Assembly: GCA_009746045.1 (NCBI GenBank)
Contig: RPFO01000123.1
Location: 648,318 to 712,317 of the forward strand
Reading direction: 5' to 3'
DNA length: 64,000 bases
DNA from: Mesostigma viride
Taxonomy: Eukaryota; Streptophyta; Mesostigmatophyceae; Mesostigmatales; Mesostigmataceae
Below are positions 10,746 through 23,272 of this stretch, piece after piece. The notes under the pieces were generated by a model. It searched no databases. It was given only the letters and a program-made list of their open reading frames with translations, and was not told the origin of the DNA. Both the position numbers and the translations under genes were made by a program. Position 1 is the first letter of the stretch; each line of letters starts with the position of its first letter.

Positions 10746-11560
10746 GGGGTGGGCCGGCGCCCGCGGCAAGGCGGCCGCGGGCCGTCCCCGTTGCTGCCGC
10801 CACCATTGGTTGTTTAGCGATTTTCAACCATGGAGGAACAAGGCCTAATGACGACTTCCTCATGGAGGGATGGGCCGATGAGTACCGAACTGGGCCTGAG
10901 GCAGCTATGGAATTCGCCCGGAATTTCGATGCTGCTGCAAACAGAGTACATTTGGAGACGCCTTTATACCCAGGATCTAACGTTCCAGCTGTTGTGGCGG
11001 CCCTACAATTGCTAACGCAATGGGGCCAAGGAGGTTGTACTCGGAAGTTCGCGGACGCACAGCTGGCCCTTTTTAGTTCTCTCCTACCACCTGGCAATGT
11101 CTTGCCGGCTTCTGTTGAGGCGGCTAGACGCCTGTTGCGAGACTTGGGCTTGACGTATAAAGTATACGATGCGTGCAAGTGTGACGATTATGTTTACAAA
11201 GATAAGGATCTCCAGCAGTGCCCAAAGTGCGCCGAACCTCGTTATGAGATATACACAGACACAGACGGCATGGTGATTAATACGAGGAAGCCCTATCGGC
11301 AAGTCAGAGTTTTTTCTTTGCTGGACAGGGTTCGGGGCTGGTTCAGAATGGAGAAGATGTCAATGGCACTGAGGTATATGCAGGAGAGAAAGAAAACAAG
11401 GATGCAGATTCGCCGACGCGGACTGTCGACGGAGTCAAAGGTTCGTAATCCATAGCCTCTACATCTGGCCATTGCTTGTTTTTTTTTTTATCTTTGCTTG
11501 CCGATAGAGTTACACAACGCCGCGTTACTTTGGTATGTAGAGCTAGAACGTTAGTAACCC

Positions 11561-12880
11561 CCGGGTTGGTCAGTACGCCGTACGGAGCCGCAAAAATACG
11601 GGAAAACGTACACTGCATGAAGGCCTCCGCCGTATATACGCGTACTTTACTTCAGAATACGCGGTTTGGACTTAGAATTTTTCGGGGGTACCAGCGGGCA
11701 GCGGGCACTGGCGCGGTGCCCAGGTTCTGGGCGCGGCGCGTTCACTGCACATTTGAGATTTTTACTACTAGAAGTAGATGCGTACAGTTCTTTCCATAAA
11801 GCGCAAGGCTTGCAAAATCTTTGGCCGGTAGGAGACAGCTAGGACTAGGTGCATAACGCATAATGCCAGCAAATACCAGCTGTGCTACTGACGGTGTAAT
11901 GCAATATAGCGACGACGAGGCCAGTGCGACTGTGCGATAGTGTGCAGCCATTTAATTTCGATTTGCAGCCATGCCGAAGAAAGGGCCTAAATGGGATTTC
12001 GTTGTCGAGAAGAAAGAAGCAGTCACAGATGCTGTTAGTAACACAACGCAGTATGTGTCGAGGATGTTCTGCTCATTTTGCAACAAGAACTTCTCCTACA
12101 AGGCGGGGCCAATCAGCGTATTCCGAGTCCGTGCACACTTTGCCGGAATCGCAGGGGAAGGGATGTTACCCTGCGACAAAATCCCACCGAATATCCGGAG
12201 CAGGTTTCTCAGGATTGCTAACAACAAGTTGCAGAGGTCAGACGCCAAGAAGCATCACAATTTGAACAGGGCAATGGCGGAGATGGGAGGGGCTGCGCCG
12301 GCTGTCTTGTCGTCGGTTCCCAGCAAAGGCCAGCTGAGCATCACCAAATGGCTGGTTCCCGTCGACGAACAAGGTGTCCAGCTGCTGGCTGCCGAATTTT
12401 TTATCGAGAACGGCATTGCCTTCAATGCGGCTGAGAGCGCCTCTTTCAAGCAGATGGTGGCCGGCATGATCCAGTACAAAGGAGCTTGTTGTGGGATCCT
12501 TGAGAGCATGGTCCTTAGTTGTGTCTTATGTCCTCTCATGCATTATACATGTATAGTGGATGGCTTTCCTTACAATTAACTAATTAATTGATTCCTTACA
12601 GTTCCCGTTGCAGTCTGCTCCCCCCAGCATTTAACAAATCATAATCAGATAGGATTGCAGGGCATAAATTAATGGAAGATGTTAATAAATAAGCATATAC
12701 ACCAAATTTCAGTTGCAATAACTGCATGACCATCATCAAGGAGCGTGCTAATTGGGTGACTGACAATTGGACCACAAAAACTGTCGCGTATTTTACCGCC
12801 GCGTATTTTACACCCCCCACGTATAATACGCGTATTTTAGGTCCGCGTATTATACCCCGTACCCGTATTTGCCAACCCGG
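11561..12880 (+). mobile_element. hAT-1 element in intron 1 of the CACTA-2 transposase
   Basis: Both sides carry the 8-bp duplication AGTAACCC (11553-11560 and 12881-12888), the length typical of hAT transposons. The ends are imperfect inverted repeats starting CCGGGTTGG and ending CCAACCCGG. CGTATT motifs crowd the right end (12785-12870). The element is 1320 bp and carries only the N-terminal part of a hAT transposase. Confidence 0.85.
11971..12579 (+). pseudogene. hAT transposase N-terminal fragment (BED finger and start of core)
   Basis: The ATG at 11971 opens a BED-type zinc finger region (FCSFCNKNFSYKAG, then a shortened HF...C pattern), a linker with QLSITKW, and the characteristic FFIENGIAFNAAESASFKQM that begins the hAT core. 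The frame ends soon after. A detached piece at 12727-12780 (MTIIKERANWVTDNWT) resembles the next hAT segment. The catalytic core and dimerisation region are absent. Confidence 0.75.
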
Positions 12881-15800
12881 AGTAACCCTGAATCTTGCTA
12901 TTGAATCTTGCCTGGCAAGGTCAGTGTCGTGTTAAGTGATGTATCTGTATTTCTTACCGTTGCTTCAATGCATTCTCTGTGGTTTGTTCTTTCCTTGCCT
13001 GTTTCTTTTTGCAGACTGTCCGGCTGTACAACATGTAAAAAATCTTTACCCGCAGTTTCGTACTGAGCTGCGTAATCTTATATTCGGGATGGCGGTTGAC
13101 GGAGTGTGTCCGCGTAGCTTTATGGGAAACTATTCTTGCTGGCCAGCTTTTATGGCTTGCTACAATTTACCTGAGTGGGTATTTGTCAACAAGAACTTCT
13201 CACCTATGGTTCTGCTGATAAGTGCCGCCAAGGGCAAGGCTCCAAAAAGAATGCAGGTGTACTGGGAGTTGGCGGTTGATGAGCTTGTGGCGATGTGGAA
13301 TGGTTTTTATGTATGCGACATCGTGGATGACCAGGGCGGCCAGTTACAACCTGTGCGCCTGCAGGCGCTCCTACTGTGGGTAATCCACGACTACCCAGCT
13401 TTTGCAAAGTCACTAAACATCCCAGATGCTGGATACTGCGGCTGCATGTTACATGGGCCAGAATGGGAAGCAACTTTTTTTTCCAATGGGAAGCTTGTGT
13501 ACTTAGGGCACTCTACGCTTTTGAAGGAAGGTGACCCTGCGCGACCATCCGGGACTGGAGCTGCCCCTCCAGAAATGGATTATGATGGGTACCTGAAATA
13601 TTGTCGGGAAGAGTTGGGGGTGCAACCTGAAATATTCGGCAAGCTGCCGTACTGGACCAAGCTGTTAATTCGACATCTGGTGGATGAATTTCACCTTGGC
13701 CCGAACTGCCTGCTCCGGATAGTCAACTGCACCAGCGGTAAGTAGCACGCGACAGTGTTCTTTTTTTTTCTAGTGTGCAGTTTGTAAACTTTGTCATATG
13801 CAAGGGACAAATTTTTGTTACATACTTGTTGATTGATTATTGATTGTGCGTTTCGTTGATATTGTGTTGTCCTTTGTGGCCTTTTTTATTATGTGCAGGG
13901 AAAGCTCATACCCTGCTGTTCGAGCAAGGCTGCAACAACTGGGCCTTAATCAGGAGCTCTGGGTTACCACGGAAGAGGTGGAGAAAGTGGCGAAGAACGG
14001 TGTCCGGACAATAAGCATTAAAAAAAACTCTCGACATCCACCATGTCAACTCACGTCGGAGGAGAAAGCGGCCACCCGTGGTATGTCTGTGGATGTGTAT
14101 ATGCTTTTTTATTGGAATTGGTTTGGATGTTGTTTGTTGGTATTTTATATAAGTGTTTCATGTTGTCATCTGCCAAGATTGCTTAATTGCTGTGTTGGTC
14201 CATAGATCCCATGACGTAGTCCACTGTCATTAGAGATTTCTGTGTACCACATCAAACCAAGTGCCCTTGTTAGGGTAAACATGTTGCTTGTAAGACTTCC
14301 TTTCATTTTTTCAATAACTATTTATGGGGTTAGTGTCAGGATTTGCCGGAGCATTTGGGCTGACAGTGTTTGGCCACTCTGAGAATTCGCCTCTGACATA
14401 ATTTTCTAATCAAATTGTCAATGTGATCGTTTACATCTGTGTATCATACCATGTTTCTGTTGAATGCAGAGGTGGAAAAGGCGTTCGACCGCCTCCCAGA
14501 CTATGTGCCTGGGCGGTACCACGGACTAGCCGCTGACGGGAAAAGCGATGAGACGATGAAAACAAGTGACAAAAACAAGTACTGTGCTTGTTGTTGCCGG
14601 TCGTGTTGCGCAATCGTTTGCATCCGGATGCCCGCGCGGCATTTGTCCAGCTGTCTGTGGCCTTTAATGCTGTATTTTCAGCAAGGTGCCTCACTCAATC
14701 GCAGTTAGTCGAAGTGGGCGAAATGATGGTGCGTGCGGTGGTAGCATTAGAGTGTGTTATGCCAGCGTCAGAAATGTCAAGATCGGTCCATGCTGCATCT
14801 CACTTGGCGGAACAGATCCGGTATGCTGGCCTGCCTGATGGCCGGAGCATGACATGGGGTGAGCGCCAAATGGCGGTGATTACTTCTGGGCCATTGTCAA
14901 ACAAGAACGTGGAATGCTCCATGGGGAACTTCTTCATGGACTTCGAGGCATTGAACATCCTGAGCTACTTCACGCGCCAGACTGTGTGGGTAAGTTTTTT
15001 AAACAAACTTCGTGTTTGCTTGGCTGCATGCACATTTCCCATGTTTCAGCGAGTGTTTCTAGCAGGTTAAGTGTATGCAAAACATGTACTTACGTTCTTT
15101 TTTTTCTATTTGGTTCATGTGTTTTTTTTTCAGGGTCAAGGCTTCCCGTCTGTGTGGGACATTCTGGAAACTGATCCGTCCAAGTGTATTCTGCCGAGCA
15201 AGCGCTTTCGTCAACAAGCATATACTCTCTCTGAGGTCGAGCAGCTTGAGGCCTTACAGTTACTCCTGGAATTTGCACTTCAGCATGCAACATACGAGCC
15301 CGGATATGGAATTGAATTCTGGTGAGTTTCTTGTAGAAACCGATGCTACATTTGTACACCCTCGCATTGGCCATTTTAATTCAGTTCAGCCGAAAGGAGG
15401 GTGTAATCTTGCAACGCATGTACATAGGATTATCATATGTTTCCTGCATTCTTCTGATTTGCTTACTCGTGCTTAATGTGGTTGATTTTCTAGATTTCAC
15501 AGTGACATTCTTATGTCCTTGTCTACACGCAATATCTGGTTGTGCATGCAATGATGAAGATGCTTTTTTTCACTATGTTGATAATTGTATGAAGTGGGAC
15601 AACTATGTTAATTGTATGTTTAATTGATTTTGCAATGTGATGTACTTGCCTATGTTGTCACTTGCAGGCGTCGGCTCGTTCACGTTGGCAACCTGGCCTG
15701 GCTTAAGCAGTGGATCACGCAAAACCAGGAGCCACGCCTCCCCACGATGATTACGGCGGCGGTGTGTGGCATGGAGCCTGCTTGTGACGAGCATGACTCA

Positions 15801-16439
15801 ATCCACATCAATGGCAGCAATTACCGAACTGCAGTCGCCGACCTTCGACAAACTGTTCGCCATCGCAACTCAGGAGTAATGGTTTATGGTAAAGAGGGGG
15901 TTAGGTATGGCCGCATCACACACATTCTGCATAGTTTCCTCCGTGCCCCGACGGAAGGATGGAGTAGGCAAGTTCTTTTAAAGGTCGCTCTGTTTGATGT
16001 CGGTTCTGTGAAAGAGCTCCCTTTAGAGGGATTGACGCTTATACCTTTAGGGGAGCGAGCGCCCAAGCAGGATGCTTTAGTCCTTCCCGGGAGTGTATGT
16101 TCAGTTGGTTTTGTAGTTGATCCAGAGTATGCACCTGAGATAGCCATCGTGCACTGTAAATTGCCGTGGCAAATGGTAAAGGAAACGTGTAGTGCAGCCC
16201 AGCATGTATTATCCCGTGCTGCAGGTGCTCAGCTGAGAACCACAGACGTGTATGCTGATATGAACCTGCAGCGCAAGGTGACACTGTGTGTTAAGCGAAG
16301 AGACATGACAACACGAGGTCGTTCACAAGGTAATCGCACTGCACCCATAGATCCACAAGCAACCACTGCACGCATGGCTGCGGAGCCACAAGCAACCACT
16401 GCACCTAATCGCTCACGTGGCAAGCGCACTGTTGGCACA

Positions 16440-16630
16440 TTGGTAGAGCCACAAGCAACCACTGCACCAAGTCGCTCACGTGGCAAGCGCACTGTTGGCA
16501 CATTGGTAGAGCCACAAGCAACCACTGCACCAAGCCGCTCGCGTGGCAAGCGCACTGCGGACACATTGGTAGAAACACACACAGCCGCTGCACCAAACCG
16601 CTCGCGTGGCAAGAGCATTGCTGGCAAGTC
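16440..16630 (+). repeat. 63-bp coding minisatellite in CACTA-2 transposase
   Basis: Three in-frame 63-base units (starts about 16441, 16504 and 16567) encode Arg/Lys-rich 21-residue repeats, with degenerate partial copies on either side. Confidence 0.9.
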
Positions 16631-16974
16631 CATGGCAGCGGCTAGTGGCAGCGCATCAAGCCCTGATGACATTGCTAGTGATTTGTCGCTGAGCAGCGAC
16701 GGTGAGGCATGCATTCCCACACAAAGGAGAAGTGAGAGGCAACGTGTGGTAGTAAATTATGCGGACTCTGACAGTGCTGCATACACTGATGAGGAGTGGG
16801 ATTGATTATATTCCTAATATAATGTAATGATGGATTGATGTAACTTTTTGTGTGCTTGTCACACTTATATTTATTTATTTCCAATGAACATGTGTGTCGA
16901 CTGCATCATTTCTGCATCCACATATAATGCATAAGTGTCCTGTCTTCATGCACTTGAGAGTTCTCAAGTGTCAT

Positions 16975-17400
16975 GCTCAGTGTCCTGATTTTCCTGATTT
17001 TTTGTGCCATGCTAAGTGTCCTGATTTTCCTGATTTTTTGTGCCATGCTAAGTGTCCTGATTTTCCTGATTTTTTTCTGATTCAGCGGGAAAATCTCAAG
17101 ATCTTGAGATTTTTTGTGTTGTTTCGACATTTTTCTCAGGATCTCAGGATTTTCTCAGGATTCTCAGTGTTTCTCAGTGTTTCGCGAGACGCATCTCAGG
17201 CACTTCTCAGGATTCTCAGGAGGAAGTCCTGATATAATATCAGGAATCCTGAGAAAATCTCAGTTTTTCTCAGGATTTCTCAGGACATCTTGAGAAAAAA
17301 ATCAGGATATCTCAGGAAATCCTGAGAAAATCTCAGGAATCCTGAGAAAAAAATCAGGAAATCTCAGGATTCCTGAGAAAAATCTCAGAACCCGACTTCC
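16975..17400. repeat. Subterminal TCAGGA/TCCTGA repeat field of CACTA-2
   Basis: First a tandem 35-36-bp unit (TGTCCTGATTTTCCTGATTT..., about 16980-17075), then many overlapping inverted and direct copies of CTCAGGA and TCCTGAGAAA up to the TAGTG terminus. Such clusters are where CACTA accessory proteins bind in characterised elements. That role is inferred here. Confidence 0.8.
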
Positions 17401-17405
17401 TAGTG

Positions 17406-18562
17406 TATTTCGACAGGGCGCCCATCCGGATCCTGGAGCTTTTGTTTTATGGGATCGTATTCCTCCCTTTTCGACCTGTGCCAGCGCCTCCAATGCCATA
17501 CTAAATGCTTCCGCAGCCAGTCTGACGGCCAGTTCCAGCCCCGTGCACAGCTGACCTGTCTGGCTGGACGCGACCGCGCCGTCAGCTTGCCGCCCTCTTT
17601 TCCATCCTTCAGCGCAGTGCCATTGACGTCTGGCGCCCCATCCCCCTGACCGAATCCACCCTCCTCCTCCACCTCCAAGAAGCCATCTCACAGCACGTGA
17701 CGCCCCTAGCTGCAGATGTGGCAGCTGTGAGTCGCACGCTGGCTGCTGAGCTCCCCACCATCCCCACCGCCACCGCCACCCTCCTCGCCTCCCCCCCCCC
17801 CCCCGGCTCCGCCTCCACCGACTCCATCACCGCCCAGCTCCGCGACATCGACTAGCGTCTTAAGGACAATGCCATCGCCATCGAGGTCCTGCAGAACACC
17901 GCAGGCCTCACCGCCCAGGCGGTGAAGCCTGACATTGCCGCCAAGCCAGCCCCTAGCTGCTGGCCTGGCCGGCGATGCTCCTCCCATCAGGCCATCACGA
18001 CCTGGGCGGACATGCTTAAGCAACACACCACCTCCACCACCTCCGCCGTCGCAGCCCAGCTCCAACGCCGGGCAGACGCTTGACCTCCGCGAGGAGGCCG
18101 AGCTCGCCAAGCGCAGCCTCAACGCCATACTCAAGAACTTCGACATGGAGGAAGGTGAGAATTCCGAGAAGCTTGCACGTGCGTTTGAGAGAGAAATCCT
18201 TGCACGCATGGGCCTCCTTGGTGAGATTAAGCTGACCGCCCACCGCCTCCCCCGCGCGCGGGGTAAGGCAGGGGCGCCTCCGCTTCTTCTCATCTTTGAG
18301 AGCCCAGCGGACAAGATTTCGTTTCTCAGACACCGCAAGCGGCTCGAGAACACTCCCTTCACCGTGGACGACGACTTGACCCTGGCGCAGCAACACCGTG
18401 ACGGCGACGGGAGCTATGGCCGACCTACCTCCAGCTCCGGCAGACCAAGGCGGGCCAGCCGGTGTACTGGAAGGGGGCGGCGCCATCTACGTCGGCCACA
18501 AGCCCTGGCACGCGACCCCCTCGACCACCGCGGCCCCAGCGACTCCAGAAGCCCCAGCCTAG
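17406..18562 (+). pseudogene. Degenerate ORF1 (L1-ORF1-like) of family A
   Basis: Frames switch repeatedly. Recognisable pieces include ILELLFYG, LREEAELAKRSLNAILKNF, LPRARGKAGAPPLLL and DDDLTLAQQ, matching the intact ORF1 at 40085-41431. Stops and frameshifts make it non-functional. Confidence 0.8.
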
Positions 18563-19003
18563 GCGAATACAGCAGCAGTAGTGTACAATAGTTAGATGTC
18601 CAGTGGCCTTGTACATGCCCGCCTACTACAGGCACTATACCAGCTGAGGCCTAGCCTTTTTAGTCATGTACATGTGTGCCTATGATGAGCCACCCTCCAG
18701 ATGATGCCTAGCTTTATTTAACTATGCAGTGCCCATGCAGGGAGTCACTCTCTGCTGAGAAGCCATGCCCTATAGCTCTTGTATAGCCATGATGATCTTC
18801 CCCCATGCACATGACATGCTCCCCTAGCTTAGCTGGGCATAGCGTGATAGATCATGAGGGTGCAGGTGCCCTGGTGCACCTAGAGCAAGGGTAGCTTACA
18901 TTCCCACCCTTGCATGAAGTAGCCTAGAATGTATTAAAAGCCATATGCCCCTTCTCAGGGATATGTGCTACATTTACTCCCAACGGAGTGATTATTTAAT
19001 TAA
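17406..19003 (+). mobile_element. Family A half-LINE copy, 5' truncated
   Basis: It starts abruptly after the CACTA-2 terminus inside ORF1, runs through ORF1 and the 3' untranslated region, and ends with the hairpin ACTCC-CAAC-GGAGT (18976-18989) and a TTAA-type tail. The 3' region (CATATGCCCCTTCTCAGGG, ATGTGCTACAT) is the family A signature. Confidence 0.8.
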
Positions 19004-19338
19004 TTAATTATCAACATCACTCCGTTGGGAGTAGATGTAGCACATAGCCCTGAGAAGGGGCATATGGCTTTTAATTAATACATTCTAGGCTACTTCATGC
19101 AAGGGTGGGAGTGTAAGCTACCCCTGCTCTAGGTGCACCAGGCCGCACCTGCACCACCATACTGTCTCAGGTTCAACCCGCCTAAGGGGGGGATCCTGGC
19201 ACGGGGGAGGAAGATCATCATGGCTATTATACAAAAACTAGAGCGTGGCATCTCAGCAGAGAGCAGCTCTCTGCATGGGCACAGCATAACTAAATAAAAC
19301 TAGGCATCATCTGGAGTGTGGCACATCATAGGCACACA
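18703..19338. repeat. Tail-to-tail inverted repeat of two family A 3' ends
   Basis: The plus copy's 3' region (about 18703-18989) is mirrored by a minus copy (19010-19338). They share a central TTAA-type tail, giving arms of about 300 bp. Confidence 0.9.
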
Positions 19339-21602
19339 TCGGTGTTCTCTGAACGTAGTTTCTTTATAACAGATGAGAATGAACGCCGCTATGTGAGTGG
19401 TACTACGGGACGGTGGGCCTTGGGCTGGACCGGTTCCATGAGTTAGAATTAGTTGGCCAGTTTTGTATGGCCATTTCTAGTTCGTTAAGTTAAGTAGCAA
19501 TTAAGTTACTGTTGCTGACGGCTCATGAGGCGAGCCCGGGCTACGCCGCCCTAAAGTGCCATTTGCACGATGTTCTAGGTCTCTTTTTCTTGTAATCGGA
19601 TGTATGGGGTATGGGTATGGCGGATTACAAGAAATTTAATGCTGCCCTAATCGCGTCAGCCACTCAGCCTTTTGGCTGGCGGTGGCCGGTTAGAGATGGC
19701 GCGTGACTAACATAGCTTGAACAGTCACGTGACTGTGAAAAAGAAATTAAAATTACCCTCGTCGGTTTTCTTCCCGCAGCTGGGTTCTTGGCCGACGAGA
19801 GACTATAAAATACTTCGCGTTTGCCTGCGCGTGGCACCTGTACGGAACTCTGAAACCATGAGTAAGATTTCCGTGCCACGCTGCAGTGCCTACCGCTTTG
19901 CTGCGGAATGTCGCAGCAGGGTTGCAGTTCCTGACTGCTGACTGCCGAAGGAAGGGTGGTCGGGTTACTTTTAGTGGGCATTGTGATGGACGACAAGTCT
20001 GTCGGCCCTCGCGTAAGTAGAAAAATATTTACCAGCATCCGCTCTTATGGGTGCGTGAGGTCTCGGGAATGTGGTGGGGACGAATTCCGGAATTATGCAA
20101 TATTTCGATTCAGACCGAGACTTAAGGGGCCAGTTTAACAGACGGACCTGGGCCGGGCAGGACCAAATATTTTGGCCGGCCCAGTTGCGCTTGCGCTTTA
20201 TCGGCCGCTGGGGTGTGTGATGAGAGCCTGCTCATCAACTAAAACCTGAAATATGGAAAGTTACTCCCCCAGGTGCCGGAGATATGGTGGCATCGGGTGA
20301 CGTCCTACAAGTTGTCGTCACGTTAGGGCGGCACTGGCCTTTGAGGGAGGTCCGTGATCGTTAAACGAGGCGTCTTCTTCCTTGTCTTTGCGTGCACATT
20401 CAACACCCTCTTTTACTGGCCGAGGGTGGAAGGCTGGGGGGGGCCCTGCGAAGGGTTATCGTGCATGAGGCTCGCTACAGCCGCCGGCGATTGTAATGGT
20501 CGTGACCGTTGCGGCAGGGCAGCCTCGAGAGCCACTGAGCGAAAGTGGTTGGCGGAGCTTTGGAGATAAAAGCACCAGGAAAGGGGGGTTGGGTAACGAG
20601 AACTACAATCAATCATGAAATGGGTGCAGCGTGGCAGGCTCACTCATGGGTTCTGTAATTGCCCACTTATTTGATCAGGCACTCCGCAAAGGTGAAAACC
20701 ATTTGCGTTCAGTACCGGGCCGCGGAAAACGCGGAAAAACGCGATCTGCAAATGAATCCGACCGGAATCGAACTGGGGACCTCTCGCACCAATTTTGCTG
20801 ACTATAGGACGGACGTCTCCGGTTACCATGGCATCGCCAACTTACACCTACAGTCATCCGCAAAAGTTCTCCTGTCCGGGGAGTGATGCAAGCCTTTCGG
20901 ATTTGGTACTAGATAAATCACTCGAGATCTGTGTGTAGGAGTACTACACACGTGTCTGCACGCGAGACTTGTTCAGTCTCGCACCGTGAGACGGGCTGAA
21001 CACGGCTGAATCCTTCTTTTTAGTAGAAGGGGGCGTAGCCGGTACTATCGAAATCAGCCAAGCGTATATTTGATCAGGCACTCCGCAAAGGTGAAAACCA
21101 TTTGCGTTCAGTACCGGGCCGCGGAAAACCGGGCCCACTTATTGTTTTAATCAAATGTTGGTGGATTGGTAATAGTGGGAATAGAATCGGTGTTCTCTGA
21201 ACGTAGTTTCTTTATAACAGATGAGAATGAACGCCGCTATGTGAGTGGCACTACGGGACGGTGGGCCTTGGGCTGGACCGGTTCCATGAGTTAGAATTAG
21301 TTGGCCAGTTTTGTATGGCCATTTCTAGTTCGTTAAGTTAAGTAGCAATTAAGTTACTGTTGCTGACGGCTCATGAGGCGAGCCCGGGCTACGCCGCCCT
21401 AAAGTGCCATTTGCACGATGTTCTAGGTCTCTTTTTCTTGTCCCGCCCTCCCTCCCTCTTCTTGTGTTTGTTTCTAGGGTAACGAGAACTACAATCAATC
21501 ATGAAATGGGTGCAGCGTGGCAGGCTCACTCATGGCGGTTCTGTAATTGCCCACTTATTGTTTTAATCAAATGTTGGTGGATTGGTAATAGTGGGAATAG
21601 AA
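19339..21602 (+). mobile_element. Tandem Helitron-like insertion (two head-to-tail units)
   Basis: The insertion lies between A (19338) and T (21603) of a family A 3' UTR with no duplicated target. It consists of two units starting TCGGTGTTCTCTGAACG: unit 1 at 19339-21186 and unit 2 at 21187-21602. The first 254 bases of each are almost identical, and both finish with the same segment (GGGTAACGAGAACTAC... to GGGAATAGAA). Unit 2 lacks the roughly 1-kb middle present in unit 1. Unit 1 also hosts a T400 copy at 20671-21133. A TC start, A/T insertion without duplication and tandem units suggest a Helitron, but the end AGAA is not the usual CTRR and no 3' hairpin was found. No protein was recognised in the middle segment. 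Confidence 0.5.
20671..21133 (-). mobile_element. T400 tRNA-like repeat, one unit plus terminal direct repeat
   Basis: Flanked by the duplication CCCACTTAT (20662-20670 and 21134-21142). The first roughly 60 bases recur at the other end 399 bases away. On the minus strand an internal promoter-like pair is present: an A-box-like TATAGTCAGCAAAATTGG and a B-box-like AGTTCGATTCC. A 9-bp hairpin (CGCAAAGGT and its complement in other copies) marks the terminal repeat. Confidence 0.75.
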
Positions 21603-21686
21603 TGTACATGGTTAAATAATGCTCGTGGCGCAGCTAGTATAGTGCCTGTAGGAGGCGTACATGTACATGGCCACGGTCTATCTATT

Positions 21687-23115
21687 CTACACTACTACTG
21701 CTGTATTCCCCTTAGCTGGGGCGTCTGGAGTCGCGGGGGCCGCGGGGCCGGTCGCCTGCCAGGGCTTGTGGCCGACGTAGATGGCCGCCCCCTTCCAGTA
21801 CACCGGCTGCCCCGCCTTGGTCTGCCGGAGCTGGAGGTAGGTCGGCCATAGCTCCCGTCGCCGTTGTTGCTGCGCCAGGGTCAAGTCGTCGTCAATGGTG
21901 AAAATAGTCTTCTCGAGCCGCTTGCGGCTCCGGAGAAAAGAAATCTTGTCCGCCGGGGTCTTAAAGGTGAGAAGGAGCGGGGGCGCCCCTGCCTTACCCC
22001 GCGCGCGGGGAAGGCGGTGGGCGACCAGGTCGATCTCACCATTGAGACCCATGCGACCAAGGATTTCTCTCTCAAACGCACGCGTAAGCTTCTCGGAATT
22101 CTCACCTTCCTCCATGTCGAAGTTCTTGACAATGACGTTGAGGCTGCGCTTGGCGAGCTCGGCCTCCTCGCGGAGGTCAAGCGTCTGCCGTTGGAGCTGG
22201 GCTGCGACGGCGGAGGTGGTGGAGGTGGTGTGTTGCTTAAGCATGTCTGCCCAGGTGGTGATGGGAGGAGCATCGCCGGCCAGGCCAGCCGGGGCTGGCT
22301 TGGCGGCAATGTCCTTCACCGCCTGGGCGGTGAGGCCTGCGGTGTTCTGCAGAACCTCGATAGCGATGGCGATAGCGATAGCGCTGGTCGATGTCGCGGA
22401 GCTGGGCGGTGATGGAGTCGGTGGAGGCGGAGGGGGGGGGGGGGTGGAGGCGAGGAGGGCGGCGGTGGCGGTGGGGATGGTGGGGAGCTCAGCAGCCAGC
22501 GTGCGACTCACAGCTGCCACATCTGCAGCAATGGGCGTCACGTGCTGTGACAGGGCGGCGTGGAGGTGGTGGACGAAGGTGGATTCGGTAATGGGGGCGG
22601 GGTGCAGAAGGTCCTCGGCCGAGCGCTTAGTGAGGGTAAAGAGAGCTGCGAGCTGAAGGCGGGGGCGAGACCAGCCGGCCAGGTTGGTCGACGAGTCTGA
22701 TACGCGGTGGGAATACCGGCCGTCAGCTCCGTTGCGGAAAAGCTGGGTGTGGAAATTGAGTTGCTGGCACAGGGCCAGCAGTGAGGCGTGTGACCCGTAA
22801 AACACGAGCTCCAGTATCAGACTTGATGGGTGGCATGTCGAAAAAGGCAGGCCTGTTGGCGTCGAAGGTGGTAAAGAGCCTATCGACGTCAAAATCACGC
22901 TCAGACCAGCCAGGTTCGCCTGGGCGACTGCGCTTTGGGTCAGGCGATGCAGAGGGCGAGGAGAGCCCGGGAGGGTTCTGGGCGACCACCAGTGCGCGAC
23001 TAGTATCACCACTGCCTTCCGGCCCTGATGGCGAAGCTGCAGCCGGAGCTGCAGACGTATTTTCATTGCCGAGCGCAGCCGTCAGGCTGCGTTGCGTCGA
23101 TGGGCGTTTGCTCAT
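21687..23115 (-). pseudogene. Family A ORF1 with a single frameshift
   Basis: The ATG at 23115 starts MSKRPSTQRSLTAALGNEN, as in the other copies. Frame is lost near 22818 (KSD becomes SLILELVFYGSH) and then stays open to 21687. The C-terminal half is well preserved: coiled-coil region, LREEAELAKRSLNVIVKNF, LPRARGKAGAPPLLLTF, FTIDDDLTLAQQQRRRELWP, GQPVYWKGAAIYVGHKPW. One indel separates it from an intact ORF1. Confidence 0.8.
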
Positions 23116-23272
23116 CGTATATTGCGTAATAGCGTCGGAAAATTATATCAGCATGTGCGTCTTAGAAAGACGAAGCGATTGTGATATTCACGACTAAATT
23201 CGGTGCTCAAACGTGAAAGTTATGAGCTCCGCCGTCAGCCATGGCTATCTCGTGGCTCGTGGCTCGGGGTGA

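Larger units (their letters stand above)
10832..16805 (+). pseudogene. TNP2-type transposase, frameshifted copy
   Basis: Six exons are readable: about 10832-11440, 13015-13737, 13899-14080, 14470-14989, 15134-15321 and 15668-16805, with GT-AG borders. They align with the minus-strand copy (LPASVEAARRLLRDLG, DGVCPRSFMGNYSCWPAF, HDYPAFAKSLNIPDAG, SNKNVECSM). Exon 1 loses frame near 11390: the other frame restores TRTVDGVKG as in CACTA-1. Exon 3 is out of phase at its start and exon 4 breaks near 14585. The last exon, whose counterpart lies outside the window for CACTA-1, encodes a globular C-terminus, three 21-residue PQATTAPSRSRGKRTVGTLVE-type repeats (63-bp unit) and an acidic end. With at least three frame breaks it is inactive as assembled. 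The first intron is enlarged by the hAT insertion. Confidence 0.8.
10711..17405 (+). mobile_element. CACTA-2 DNA transposon (5' end not identified)
   Basis: It carries a TNP2-type transposase gene related to that of CACTA-1. It ends in TAGTG at 17401-17405; read inward this is CACTAGGAAGTCGGGTT, matching the CACTA-1 end. Dense TCAGGA/TCCTGA motifs fill the subterminal region. No CACTA start was found upstream, so the left boundary given here is only the upstream hairpin. Confidence 0.65.
19004..23272 (-). mobile_element. Family A half-LINE, near full length, interrupted by tandem insertion
   Basis: Two pieces, 19004-19338 and 21603-23272, join without loss (the 3' UTR reads through GGCACACA/TGTACATG), so they are one minus-strand element split by the 19339-21602 insertion. 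The 5' leader (GAGCCACGAGCCACGAG, GGCTGACGGCGGAGCTCATA) matches copies at 33768 and 39938, so this copy reaches the family 5' end. The 3' end has the hairpin and tail. Just outside the 5' end, at 23262-23308, lies another element's tail (GTGATGTTCC followed by TTAA repeats). Confidence 0.8.
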
